Shown here one piece after another: positions 9,852 through 19,358 of a stretch of DNA of 64,000 nucleotides. Where the stretch lies: NCBI GenBank assembly GCA_025355165.1, contig JANYAD010000030.1:23854-87853 (forward strand). Direction: 5' to 3'. Source of the stretch: Gammaproteobacteria bacterium (lineage in GTDB: Bacteria > Pseudomonadota > Gammaproteobacteria > Steroidobacterales > Steroidobacteraceae). The notes beneath the pieces were generated by a model. The model worked only from the letters and a program-made list of their open reading frames with translations, was not told the origin of the DNA and did no database searches. Within the stretch, counting starts at the first letter, position 1; each line of letters begins with the position of its first letter. The position numbers and the translations under genes were made by a program.

Positions 9852-10970
9852 ATGTGTACTTCAATGATTAAACGAATGCTCCGGGCGGTACTGTTTACGG
9901 CGCTGGCTTCATCGCTCGCGCAAGCCGAACGCATCAAGGATATGGCGCAGATCCAGGGTGTGCGCACCAATCAACTCGTCGGCTACGGACTAGTAGTAGG
10001 ACTCGACAGCACCGGCGATCAAACCAGCCAAGCGCCGTTCACAGTGCAATCACTCAACAACATGTTGGCGCAACTGGGTATCACGGTTCCGCCCAATGTG
10101 ACGCCGCAATTGAAAAACGTCGCTGCCGTGGCCGTGCATGCGGTGCTTCCGGCATTCGTCAAGCCCGGCCAAACCATCGATGTCACCGTCAATTCCATCG
10201 CTAACGCCAAAAGTCTTCGTGGCGGATCTCTGTTGGTCACTGCGCTGCACGGACTTGACGGCCAGGTATACGCGATAGCCCAGGGCAATCTTATCGTCAG
10301 CGGATTCGGCGTCGAGGGCACGGACGGCTCGAAGCTCACGGTGAATGTGCCGAGCTCGGGGCGGGTGCCCAATGGCGCTACCGTTGAACGCGCCGTGCCC
10401 TCGCAATTCGGGCAAGGGGATTCAATTACGTTGAATCTAAACGATCCCGATTTCACCACGGCGACGCGCTTGGTTGCGAGCGTGAATAAGGGCATGGGCG
10501 ATGGCATTGCCAGCATCATGGACGGCGCCTCGATCCGCGTGCGAGCGCCGCTCGATATCACGCAGCGGGTGGCGTTTCTGTCCGCGGTGGAAAATCTTGA
10601 AGTAGAACCGGGCGCCGCCTCGGCGAAGGTCATCATCAACTCGCGCACCGGCACGGTCGTTATCAGCAGCCACGTCATCGTGACGCCGGCCGCGGTCTCG
10701 CACGGTTCGCTATCCGTCACCATCAAAGAAGAGCAGAGCGTGAGCCAACCCGCCCCGTTCTCCAAGCTTGGGCAAACAGTGGTGCTCAACAATTCCACCA
10801 TCAAAGTCGATCAAGGATCGAATCGCATGTTCTTGTTCAAACCCGGGGTGGAGCTTGACCAGATCGTGCGCGCGATCAACGATGTGGGCGCCGCTCCAGG
10901 CGATCTGGTCGCGATTCTTGAGGCCCTGAGGGAAGCCGGCGCGCTGCAGGCCGAGCTGGTCGTGATTTAA
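9852..10970 (+). CDS. flgI: Flagellar P-ring protein FlgI
   Basis: [42 protein letters not shown] at 9852, inside the longer listed ORF 9210-10970. Confidence 0.96.
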   Translation: MCTSMIKRMLRAVLFTALASSLAQAERIKDMAQIQGVRTNQLVGYGLVVGLDSTGDQTSQAPFTVQSLNNMLAQLGITVPPNVTPQLKNVAAVAVHAVLPAFVKPGQTIDVTVNSIANAKSLRGGSLLVTALHGLDGQVYAIAQGNLIVSGFGVEGTDGSKLTVNVPSSGRVPNGATVERAVPSQFGQGDSITLNLNDPDFTTATRLVASVNKGMGDGIASIMDGASIRVRAPLDITQRVAFLSAVENLEVEPGAASAKVIINSRTGTVVISSHVIVTPAAVSHGSLSVTIKEEQSVSQPAPFSKLGQTVVLNNSTIKVDQGSNRMFLFKPGVELDQIVRAINDVGAAPGDLVAILEALREAGALQAELVVI

Positions 10971-11876
10971 ATGGCTACCTTGCCTCCCATCGCCTCGCCC
11001 ATGCAGATCCTCGGCGCCGCACCGGTCGACACCTCGACGGCGTCCACGTACACGGACCTCAATGGGCTGGCCGCCCTGAAGCGCGATCCGAACTCGCCCG
11101 AGGCGATCAGCGCGGCTGCGCAACAAGTTGAAGCATTGTTTCTGCAAATGATGCTGAAGAGCATGCGCGAGGCCAGCGCCGAAGAGGAGACGAGCAGCAA
11201 CGAGATGGGTATGTACCAGGACATGTTCGACAAGCAAGTGGCACTAAGCATCAGTCAACATGCCGATTTAGGCATAAGCCGGTTGTTGAAGCGCCAGCTG
11301 GGCGCCACGCCCACCTCATCCGCGACCCATCTGATGTCAGGCAAACCGAGCGCATCGTATAGCACGACGGATACGGCCCAGGCGTTGCCGACGCCGGCCG
11401 AATTCGTGCATCGCGTGCTCCCCTCAATCCGGCGGGCAGCGAACGAGTTGGGTGTTGATCCGATGGGAATCCTGGCACAAGCTGCGCTGGAAACCGGCTG
11501 GGGGCAGCGCATGCCGCGCAACGCCGATGGCTCGGCGAGCCACAACCTATTTGGCATCAAGGCGGGGGATGAGTGGACCGGGGCGCGGGCGCCGGCCGAC
11601 ACCATGGAGGTGATTAATGGGGTTGCCACCGCACACCGTGTGAGTTTTCGCTCTTACGCCTCGATCGAGCAAAGCATCGGCGATTTCACCAGTCTGCTGA
11701 AGAACTCGCCGCGTTACCGCGACGTTCTTGCGGCCGGGGCTGACAGCGGCGCGTTTGTCGCGCGATTGGGGCGATCCGGCTACGCCACGGATCCCGAATA
11801 CGCGAATAAGTTAAAGCAGATCTTGCGCAGCGACACCCTGCAGTCGGCGTTGGCCCCCCGCACTGCAGCATTATAG
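10971..11876 (+). CDS. flgJ: Flagellar rod assembly protein/peptidoglycan hydrolase FlgJ (bifunctional)
   Basis: N-terminal rod-binding domain plus C-terminal glucosaminidase-type domain (LAQAALETGWGQRMPRNADGSASHNLFGIKAGDEW). Confidence 0.94.
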   Translation: MATLPPIASPMQILGAAPVDTSTASTYTDLNGLAALKRDPNSPEAISAAAQQVEALFLQMMLKSMREASAEEETSSNEMGMYQDMFDKQVALSISQHADLGISRLLKRQLGATPTSSATHLMSGKPSASYSTTDTAQALPTPAEFVHRVLPSIRRAANELGVDPMGILAQAALETGWGQRMPRNADGSASHNLFGIKAGDEWTGARAPADTMEVINGVATAHRVSFRSYASIEQSIGDFTSLLKNSPRYRDVLAAGADSGAFVARLGRSGYATDPEYANKLKQILRSDTLQSALAPRTAAL

Positions 11877-11898
11877 AAATCGCGCTGGTTGCCGATAT
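11872..11898 (+). promoter_or_regulatory. Candidate sigma-28 promoter upstream of flgK
   Basis: TATA-N15-GCCGATAT; -35 box imperfect. Confidence 0.4.
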
Positions 11899-11937
11899 TG
11901 AATCAGCGTTAGCGAAATAAGGCGGCCGGAGAACAAA

Positions 11938-13836
11938 GTGTCAGATGTGTTTGGAATCAGTGTCTCGGCGCTACAGGCGTTTCAAAATGCCATCAACGTC
12001 ACCGCCAACAACGTCGCTAATGCCAGTACGGCGGGCTACGATCGCGAAACTGTCAACCTGACCGAGGCGATACCGCAATCGAATGGCGCCGCGACGGTTG
12101 GCGCCGGCGTCGTCGTCAATGGGATTAGCCGCGCGTTCAGCCAGGCTGCGGCAAATCAGCTGAACACCTCGCAGAGCAGCTTAGGGCAGCTCAATGCGCT
12201 ACAGAGTTACAGCAATCAAATAGACAACCTGTTCGGTACCACGGTGGGTGGTTTGAGCACAGCGCTGCAGAGCTTTTACAACGGGTTTTCCAATGTCGCC
12301 GACGCGCCGACCTCCACTGCGTCACGCCAAGCCCTGCTCGGGCAGGCGCAGGGCGTTGCCAGCAGCTTTCAAAATGCCAGCGGCGAACTGAATTCCCTTA
12401 ATACGGATGTGAATTCCCGCATCAGCAGCGATGTGACTCAGGTCAATTCCATCGCCCAGGCCATCTCCTCGTTGAACGCCCAGGTGGTCACGGGCACGGC
12501 GCAGGCCGGCGGCCAACCGCCCAACGAATTGCTTGATAAGCGCGACCAATTGGTGTCGAACTTGTCGCAGTTGGTCAATGTCACGACCACCACCGATACG
12601 AACGGTGCTCTGAACGTATTCATCGGAAATGGCCAACCCCTGGTGCTCCAGGCGCAAACCCTGAATGTGAGCGTGGTGCCTAACCAATTCAATGCCTCGC
12701 AGCTCGAAATCAGCTCGACCGCATCCGGTGCGGTGATCAGCAATAACATCACTTCCGGGGATTTAGGCGGCTTGCTGGCGGCGCGCTCTCAAGTGATCAA
12801 CCCTGCGTTGAATCAGCTGGGGCAAGTCGCAACCGCCTTCGCTCAGACGATCAACTCCCAACAAGCGCAAGGTTTGGACCTCAGCGGCAATCTGGGTGCC
12901 AACATTTTCTCCGTGGGCGCGCCGCTCGCGACTGGATCATCGGCAAATACCGACGCGGTAACCGCAAGCGTGTCGGTGAGTCCGAACGGACTAGGCGCGC
13001 TTACCGCCAATGATTACATCCTGTCCTTCATGGGCGGTACGCCAAAATTGACCAATACTGCCGACGGCACCAGTGTGACGCCGGCGGGCGCAGGCACGGT
13101 CGCAAGCCCGTACACGGCCGCAGGCATCTCCATCGTACTGTCGGGTGCAGCGTCGAACGGCGATCAATTCCTGGTGCGGCCCACCGCAACGGCTGCCTCG
13201 AGTCTGCAGGTCGTTTTGAGCAACCCCGCGCAAATCGCCGCGGCCGGCGCCATCAAGACCGCCGCAGCGGCCACCAACGGCGGTGCCGCCATCATCAGTT
13301 CTGGAACCGTGCTGAACTCGGCCAACCCGAATTTACTGACGCCCGCCACCATCACCTTCGCCAATCCGCCGACCAGCTATGCGATCAACGGCGGTGCGCC
13401 GGTGGCCTATGTCAGCGGCGGCAACATCGCGGTGAACGGTTGGCAGGTGCAGATCAGCGGCACGCCGGCCAGCGGCGATTCTTTTACCATCGGCAGCAAC
13501 GCCGGCGGCACGGGCGATAACCGCAATGCTCTGGCCGCAGCCAATCAACAAAATGTCGGTGTTTTGCAAAACGGCACCACCAGCATCAACGGCGGGGTCA
13601 GCGCGTTGATCACCGGCCTCGGCAGTCATGCGCAGCAGATAAATACCGCGCAGGCCGCGCAGGCCGCGGTCAATACTCAAGCTCAGAGTGCGGTGCAGTC
13701 TAAAAGCGGCGTGAATCTGGATGAGGAGGCAGCCGCTTTGCTGCAATGGCAGCAAGCCTACCAGGCAGCTGCGCATGCCTTGACCATAGGCGCCAGTTTG
13801 TTCACGACATTGATCAATGCGGTAAATGGACGATAG
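11938..13836 (+). CDS. flgK: Flagellar hook-associated protein FlgK
   Basis: GTG start; VFGISVSALQAFQNAINVTANNVANASTAGYDRETVNL and C-terminal SGVNLDEEAAALLQWQQAYQAAAHAL. Confidence 0.95.
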   Translation: MSDVFGISVSALQAFQNAINVTANNVANASTAGYDRETVNLTEAIPQSNGAATVGAGVVVNGISRAFSQAAANQLNTSQSSLGQLNALQSYSNQIDNLFGTTVGGLSTALQSFYNGFSNVADAPTSTASRQALLGQAQGVASSFQNASGELNSLNTDVNSRISSDVTQVNSIAQAISSLNAQVVTGTAQAGGQPPNELLDKRDQLVSNLSQLVNVTTTTDTNGALNVFIGNGQPLVLQAQTLNVSVVPNQFNASQLEISSTASGAVISNNITSGDLGGLLAARSQVINPALNQLGQVATAFAQTINSQQAQGLDLSGNLGANIFSVGAPLATGSSANTDAVTASVSVSPNGLGALTANDYILSFMGGTPKLTNTADGTSVTPAGAGTVASPYTAAGISIVLSGAASNGDQFLVRPTATAASSLQVVLSNPAQIAAAGAIKTAAAATNGGAAIISSGTVLNSANPNLLTPATITFANPPTSYAINGGAPVAYVSGGNIAVNGWQVQISGTPASGDSFTIGSNAGGTGDNRNALAAANQQNVGVLQNGTTSINGGVSALITGLGSHAQQINTAQAAQAAVNTQAQSAVQSKSGVNLDEEAAALLQWQQAYQAAAHALTIGASLFTTLINAVNGR

Positions 13837-13848
13837 GAGACTGCACCC

Positions 13849-15036
13849 ATGCGCGTTACACAATTTCTCGATCAAACGCAGTTTCTGACGTCGATCGGCG
13901 CGCTCGAATCGAGCATCGCTCAGACGCAGAATCAAATGGGCAGCGGTGTTCAGTTCACGACGGCGTCCGAAAATCCCACCGCCGCGGGCAGCGTGAACAA
14001 TTACAAACAGGCCTTAGCGCAAAGCCAGCAATACGGCACCAACGCCTCCAGCGCGCAAACGAATCTGAGTGCCGAGGACAACACAATAGCGCAGGTGCAG
14101 GCTCAGTTGCAGACCCTGCGAGGTTTGGCGCTACAAGCCAATAACGGCACCTTGACCAACAGCAATCGAGCGGCGATCGCGACGCAAGCGGTGCAGATCC
14201 AAAACAGCTTATTGGCGCTCGCGAATACCCAAAACGGTAACGGCGAATACATCTTCGGGGGTTTTGCCACGCAAACCCAGCCCTTCACCTTGAGTGCCAC
14301 GGGTGCGGCCTACAACGGAGATCAAGGTCAGCGCCAGGTACAAATCGCCGCAGGGCAGACCGTGGCCGACGGCGATAACGGCAATACGGTTTTCAATCAA
14401 ATCAAGACCGGCAACGGCATTTTCAGCGTTGCCTCTGCAGCGATCAACACAGGATCGGGAATCGTGGGTGCGACCACGGTGTCGAACGCCGCAGCCTATA
14501 ATGGCTCCACTTACGCCATCAATTTCACCGCGCCGGGTACCTACCAAGTGGTGCAAGGCGCGACCGTGGTCAGCGCGGGCACGTATACCGACGGCGGCAC
14601 GATTGCATTTAACGGGATTCAAGTCACCTTAACCGGGCAGCCCGCGGCAGGGGATTCATTCAGCGTCGCGCCGAGCTCAAATCAAAGCCTGTTCACGACC
14701 GTGCAGAATTTGGTGAGTGCATTGCAAACCGGCGTCGTCTCGTCCTCTTCGAGCAGTTTGAACAACTCGATCGGCAGCGCCATCAATAATATCGATCAGG
14801 CGCTCGCTCAGACTTCCACTGTGCGCGCCAGCATCGGCGGACGCCTCAACACCATCACCACCCAACAATCGGTCGCTGGCACTCAGCAAGTACAATTGCA
14901 ACAGTCGATATCGACGCTGCAGAGCCTGGATTACGCAAGCGCAATCACCACACTGACCCAGCAGAATACGACTCTAAGCGCCGCGCTCCAGGCCTATAAC
15001 CTTACCAAAGGCTTGTCGCTGTTCAAATTTTTCTAA
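13849..15036 (+). CDS. flgL: Flagellar hook-associated protein FlgL
   Basis: Flagellin-like N- and C-terminal helices, directly after flgK. Confidence 0.93.
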   Translation: MRVTQFLDQTQFLTSIGALESSIAQTQNQMGSGVQFTTASENPTAAGSVNNYKQALAQSQQYGTNASSAQTNLSAEDNTIAQVQAQLQTLRGLALQANNGTLTNSNRAAIATQAVQIQNSLLALANTQNGNGEYIFGGFATQTQPFTLSATGAAYNGDQGQRQVQIAAGQTVADGDNGNTVFNQIKTGNGIFSVASAAINTGSGIVGATTVSNAAAYNGSTYAINFTAPGTYQVVQGATVVSAGTYTDGGTIAFNGIQVTLTGQPAAGDSFSVAPSSNQSLFTTVQNLVSALQTGVVSSSSSSLNNSIGSAINNIDQALAQTSTVRASIGGRLNTITTQQSVAGTQQVQLQQSISTLQSLDYASAITTLTQQNTTLSAALQAYNLTKGLSLFKFF

Positions 15037-15563
15037 TGATGGTGGCCGCCGGCGCCATGCACGTGGCCGTGCTCCAATTCCTCCGCGGTCGCATCGCGTA
15101 CTGATACGACCTGCACATCAAAATGCAGGGTCTTAGCAGCCAGAGGATGGTTTCCGTCGAGCGTCACCATATCGCCCATGACACCCGTTACGGTGAAAAG
15201 ACGCATGCCATCCGCGGTTTGCGCCTGGAATTGCATGCCTTTCTTGATTTCTCCCGAGCCTTGCAAGGAGCGCTTCGGCACCCGTTGGATCAAGGCCTGA
15301 TCAAATTCGCCGTAGCCTTCGGCCGGTTGCACCGACACTGCGATGCTGCTGCCGTCCTGCTTGCCCTCCAGGGCCTTTTCCAAGCCTGACACCAGGTTGC
15401 CGTGGCCTTGAATGTAGGCCAGCGGCTCACCGCCCGCCGAGCTGTCTATCACGCCGCCGGCATCGTCCTTGAGGGTGTAATGAATGAGTACGACTTTGTC
15501 TGCAGAAATTTCCACGGGATTATCTCCGAAAGGGGTGCCGGGCACCGGGTTAACAACAGTCAA
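15033..15563 (-). CDS. slyD: FKBP-type peptidyl-prolyl isomerase SlyD-like
   Basis: [46 protein letters not shown]-terminal His-rich tail. Confidence 0.9.
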   Translation of the reverse strand: MTVVNPVPGTPFGDNPVEISADKVVLIHYTLKDDAGGVIDSSAGGEPLAYIQGHGNLVSGLEKALEGKQDGSSIAVSVQPAEGYGEFDQALIQRVPKRSLQGSGEIKKGMQFQAQTADGMRLFTVTGVMGDMVTLDGNHPLAAKTLHFDVQVVSVRDATAEELEHGHVHGAGGHHH

Positions 15564-16909
15564 TTAGGGACAATCAATCGCGCTTCAAGGTCGTAGGCAC
15601 CGGCCGCCGTGATCTGCACGTCCACCAGGGAGCCTACCGACAGGGCGCGGCCGGCACGGCGCGCGCCGGCGATACGTACGGTTCCGTCGATTTCAGGGGC
15701 ATCACTGCTCGAGCGCCCGATGGCAACATCACCCTCGATGCGGTCGATGAGCACAGGCATGTTTCGGCCGATCTTCGCCTTGAGCCGCTCAGCGCTGATC
15801 TCGGCAGCGAGTTCCATGAAGCGAGCGCGGCGTTCGGCTTTCAGCTCTGCAGGAACCGGCGTTTCCTTCAGCGCATTGGCGGCGGCGCCCTCCACGGGCG
15901 AGTATTCGAAGCAGCCCACCCGATCGAGTCGCGCCACGCGTAGCCAGCCGAGCAACTCTTCGAAATCCTGTTCGGTTTCACCGGGGAATCCGACAATGAA
16001 CGTGCTCCGTATCGTGATATCCGGCACCACGCACCGCCAAGCGGCGATACGCTCCAGGGTGTTTTCAGCAGCCGCCGGCCGCTTCATCAATTTCAAGATG
16101 CGTGCGCTCGCGTGCTGGAAAGGGATGTCCAGATAGGGCAGCACTTTAGCTTGCGCCATCAGTTCAATGACTTGATCGACGTGCGGATAGGGATATACAT
16201 AGTGCAGGCGGATCCAAACGCCCAGTTCGCCGAGGGCAGCGCACAAGTCATAGAAGCGCGCGCGGCGATCTGCATCGCGCCAAGGTTGTGCCGCGTACTT
16301 CAAATCCACACCGTAAGCGCTCGTGTCCTGCGAAATGACCAGGATTTCCTTGACGCCGGCGCGGACCAGCCGTTCGGCTTCGCGAAGTACCTCGCCGATG
16401 GGCCGGCTGACCAGGTCTCCGCGCATCGAGGGAATGATGCAAAAGCTGCAGCGATGGTTGCAGCCTTCGGAAATTTTCAAGTAAGCATAGTGCCGCGGCG
16501 TGAGCTTGATGCCCTGCTCAGGCACCAGGTCGAGAAACGGTTCATGTTTCGCGGGCAGGTATTCATGCACGGCTGCGAGGACTTCCTCATAGCGTTGCGG
16601 GCCGGTGATTTTGAGCACCTGAGGGTGGCGGGCCAGAATTTTTTGCGGCTGAGCGCCCAAGCACCCGGTCACGATAACCCGGCCATTCTCCGCCAAGGCC
16701 TCGCCGATGGCATCCAACGACTCATCCACCGCGGCATCAATGAAGCCGCAGGTATTCACCAACACGAGGTCGGCTGCAGCATAACTGGCCGCCACCTCGT
16801 AGCCTTCGGCGCGCAGGCGCGTCAGGATACGTTCGGAATCGACCAGTGCTTTGGGGCAGCCTAAGCTGACAAAGCCCACTTTAGGGCTTTTGCGTTTGAC
16901 GGATTTCAC
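15560..16909 (-). CDS. rimO: Ribosomal protein S12 methylthiotransferase RimO
   Basis: [20 protein letters not shown], radical [19 protein letters not shown]-terminal TRAM domain. Confidence 0.95.
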   Translation of the reverse strand: MKSVKRKSPKVGFVSLGCPKALVDSERILTRLRAEGYEVAASYAAADLVLVNTCGFIDAAVDESLDAIGEALAENGRVIVTGCLGAQPQKILARHPQVLKITGPQRYEEVLAAVHEYLPAKHEPFLDLVPEQGIKLTPRHYAYLKISEGCNHRCSFCIIPSMRGDLVSRPIGEVLREAERLVRAGVKEILVISQDTSAYGVDLKYAAQPWRDADRRARFYDLCAALGELGVWIRLHYVYPYPHVDQVIELMAQAKVLPYLDIPFQHASARILKLMKRPAAAENTLERIAAWRCVVPDITIRSTFIVGFPGETEQDFEELLGWLRVARLDRVGCFEYSPVEGAAANALKETPVPAELKAERRARFMELAAEISAERLKAKIGRNMPVLIDRIEGDVAIGRSSSDAPEIDGTVRIAGARRAGRALSVGSLVDVQITAAGAYDLEARLIVPN

Positions 16910-17088
16910 GCTATTTCAAGGATGGCGGGTTGCGGAGTAAAATTGTACTCCAAAACCAGGTTTCCCGGCCGATAAGAACTCGACAGCGGTCAACCGCCCC
17001 AGCGGCGTCCCATTCCTGCGTCAAATGGATTTCGCAAATTTTGCGACTTGGCGCAAACAAAAGTTAACCCACGAATCGCCCGGCCCGC

Positions 17089-17116
17089 TCAAGAAACCAC
17101 CCCCCCTGTCCGATAA
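17089..17116 (+). promoter_or_regulatory. Candidate sigma-28 promoter of fliC
   Basis: TCAAGAAA-N12-TCCGATAA about 95 bp upstream of the flagellin start. Confidence 0.5.
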
Positions 17117-17208
17117 ACACTTTGAATGTGTCACCGGTCCGCCCGCAGTGGGCAAAGTGAACACATAGGGCCTAAGAGGGCCGGTGGTTAAACTTTCAGG
17201 AGTCATCA

Positions 17209-18783
17209 ATGTCACTAGTTCTAAATACCAATATCAACTCGCTGAACGCGCAGAACAATCTGGCGGGTTCGCAAGCCACATTGTCACAGGCCTTACAGCG
17301 CCTCTCTTCGGGTTTGCGCATCAACAGCGCCGCGGACGATGCCGCGGGTCTCGCAATCAGCCAGCAATTCACCACGCAGATCAACGGCACCAATCAGGCC
17401 GTTCACAATGCGAACGATGCCGTGTCGGAAGCGCAAACTACAGCAGGCGCGCTGAACACCATCGTCAACAACCTGCAGAGCATTCGTACCTTGGCGGTGG
17501 AATCGGCCAACGGCTCGAACAGCGCCTCTGACCGTGCTGCTCTCAACAACCAAGTGCAGCAGCAGATTGAGGAAATCACGCAGATTGCCCAGCAAACCAC
17601 GTTCAACGGTTTGAACGTGCTCAACGGCTCAAGCGGCACGACCGTATATCAAGTCGGCGCCAATGTCGGCAACACAATTGCCGTCAGCCTGCAGCAGGGC
17701 GTGGCTTCCAACCAGATCGGTCAGTTCTCAACGCAAAGCGGAACTGCGGTCACCAATGGCACGTTGTCGGGCACTTCGACGGTGACAATCGGCGACGGCA
17801 CCTCCACGGTGACGGTCGGTCCGACTGCCAGTTTTGTAGGCTCAACGGTTTACCAGGGCGCAAGCTCGGCGTATGCCAAAGCAGGTGCCGTCAACGGTGC
17901 CGGGTTGCAGGGGCTCACCGCGAGCGCCTCGACCAGTGCGGTTGACAACACCGCGTTCTCAACCGTTTCCGGCGGAACCAACGGTGCCGGCAGCACGGGT
18001 GCCACGGCCAGCACGTACAATCTGAGCATCAATGGCACGGCCATTTTCTCAGGCTCGGGCAATGTCGGCGTCGGCCAGACTTTGACCAGCGCGGCAGTCG
18101 CTGCGCAGGTCAATCTGTTCTCGGGAACCACGGGTGTCACAGCTTCGGTCAACACCAACGCCGCCAACGGCACGGTGGGCGCAGTGGTCCTCAGCAACAC
18201 CGACGGTAGCGACATCATTACCACGCAGGCGGTCACTCTAGGCATCGCGGGAAGCACCGGCGGTGCGGCAGGCGTGGCAGGCGCAGGCACCGGCCTCGGC
18301 ACCACCTTGGCGACCGGCGGCACGGGCTCCACGCTCACGGGCAAGGTTACCTTGACAGATTCTAAGCCGGTCACCATCACGGACGTCGGCACGGCCGGCG
18401 GCGCTGTGACTCTGGGATTCGTCAGCGGCAGTGCGACGGCATTGAGTTCGACGGCTTCGGGGGCGACTGCGACATTGGCCAACCAAAACGTACTGACGGT
18501 TGCTGGCGCGAACAGCACCATCTCCTCGGTCGACGCGGCACTGGCTACGGTCAGCGCTTTTCAGAGCCAATTGGGCGCGATCCAGAATCGCTTCACGGCA
18601 GCGGTCGGCAACTTGCAGTCAACGGCACAGAACCTGACTCAGTCGCGCAGCACCATTCAGGATGCCGATTTTGCCGCGGAAACGGCGAAGTTGACACAGT
18701 CCAACGTGTTGCAACAAGCGGGTATCTCGGTGTTGGCGCAGTCCAACCAACAGCCCCAGCTGATTCTCAAACTTTTGGCGTAA
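17209..18783 (+). CDS. fliC: Flagellin
   Basis: MSLVLNTNINSLNAQNNLAGSQATLSQALQRLSSGLRINSAADDAAGLAISQQF and C-terminal flagellin helix (ISVLAQSNQQPQLILKLLA). Confidence 0.97.
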   Translation: MSLVLNTNINSLNAQNNLAGSQATLSQALQRLSSGLRINSAADDAAGLAISQQFTTQINGTNQAVHNANDAVSEAQTTAGALNTIVNNLQSIRTLAVESANGSNSASDRAALNNQVQQQIEEITQIAQQTTFNGLNVLNGSSGTTVYQVGANVGNTIAVSLQQGVASNQIGQFSTQSGTAVTNGTLSGTSTVTIGDGTSTVTVGPTASFVGSTVYQGASSAYAKAGAVNGAGLQGLTASASTSAVDNTAFSTVSGGTNGAGSTGATASTYNLSINGTAIFSGSGNVGVGQTLTSAAVAAQVNLFSGTTGVTASVNTNAANGTVGAVVLSNTDGSDIITTQAVTLGIAGSTGGAAGVAGAGTGLGTTLATGGTGSTLTGKVTLTDSKPVTITDVGTAGGAVTLGFVSGSATALSSTASGATATLANQNVLTVAGANSTISSVDAALATVSAFQSQLGAIQNRFTAAVGNLQSTAQNLTQSRSTIQDADFAAETAKLTQSNVLQQAGISVLAQSNQQPQLILKLLA

Positions 18784-18807
18784 CAGCCGAAGGTTGAAAG
18801 AGAGTCG

Positions 18808-18848
18808 AAAAAAATCCCACGGCTCGACCGACGACGGTCGGGCCGTGG
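18808..18848 (-). terminator. Strong hairpin downstream of fliC with its U-tract on the minus-strand side
   Basis: CCACGGC(t)CGACCG-ACGA-CGGTCG(g)GCCGTGG stem at 18817-18848; flanking AAAAAAA at about 18808-18814 reads TTTTTTT on the minus strand. Confidence 0.6.
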
Positions 18849-18910
18849 TCATCTGAATGGAATTCGGACACAAGGTTTAAGGTAGTGCAATAAGGTAAAT
18901 AGGTGAACGC

Positions 18911-19267
18911 ATGGCCAGCGACGGACAGCCGGTAAAGATACCGGCGGTGAGCCTAGTGCAAGAAAGTCAGGCGCCTACGATTGCAACGGAACGCAGCGGC
19001 AATATTTTGCCGCGAAGCGGCAAAGCGGCGGCGCATCCGGTGGCGGCCGGCTCTCAGCTACAAGCGCAGGTCGCGCTCCTCAATAAGTATCTCAATGATT
19101 CGGGCCGGCCCGATCAATTTCGCGTGGATCCGGCCTCTAACGGCAAGCTCATTCAGCAAATCAACCCCGCCACGGGCGTGGTTGTCGGCGAATTGCCGGC
19201 CGACGAGTTCGAGGCCCTGGCTCGAAGCGTCGGGATTTCGGGCGTTATCGTCGATAGGCACGCCTGA
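18911..19267 (+). CDS. flaG: FlaG family protein
   Basis: LQAQVALLNKYLNDSGRPDQFRVDPASNGKLIQQINPATGVVVGELPADEFEALA; located between fliC and fliD. Confidence 0.85.
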   Translation: MASDGQPVKIPAVSLVQESQAPTIATERSGNILPRSGKAAAHPVAAGSQLQAQVALLNKYLNDSGRPDQFRVDPASNGKLIQQINPATGVVVGELPADEFEALARSVGISGVIVDRHA

Positions 19268-19286
19268 TCAGCGGAATTGACGATTT

Positions 19287-19303
19287 TTGGTACGACGCTT
19301 GCT
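19287..19303 (+). promoter_or_regulatory. Candidate sigma-54 promoter upstream of fliD
   Basis: TTGGTACGACGCTTGCT, GG-N10-GC spacing. Confidence 0.55.
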
Positions 19304-19329
19304 TAAGTCTGATTGCTGACTGCCGATAA
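19303..19329 (+). promoter_or_regulatory. Putative sigma-28 promoter of fliD
   Basis: TTAAGTCT-N11-GCCGATAA, perfect -10 box and exact spacing. Confidence 0.7.
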
Positions 19330-19358
19330 ATTAAGCAACGTAGTGCGGACCTAATCCT

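Noticed and set aside
10019-10804. 261-aa minus-strand ORF
   Set aside because: Lies fully antisense to flgI; shadow ORF
16934-16951. GGAGTA-N6-TACTCC inverted repeat between rimO and fliC
   Set aside because: Short arms; could be part of a rimO promoter but no independent support
17850-18521. 223-aa minus-strand ORF, Val/Pro-rich
   Set aside because: Antisense to the variable region of flagellin; composition is the complement of Gly/Thr/Ala-rich coding sequence
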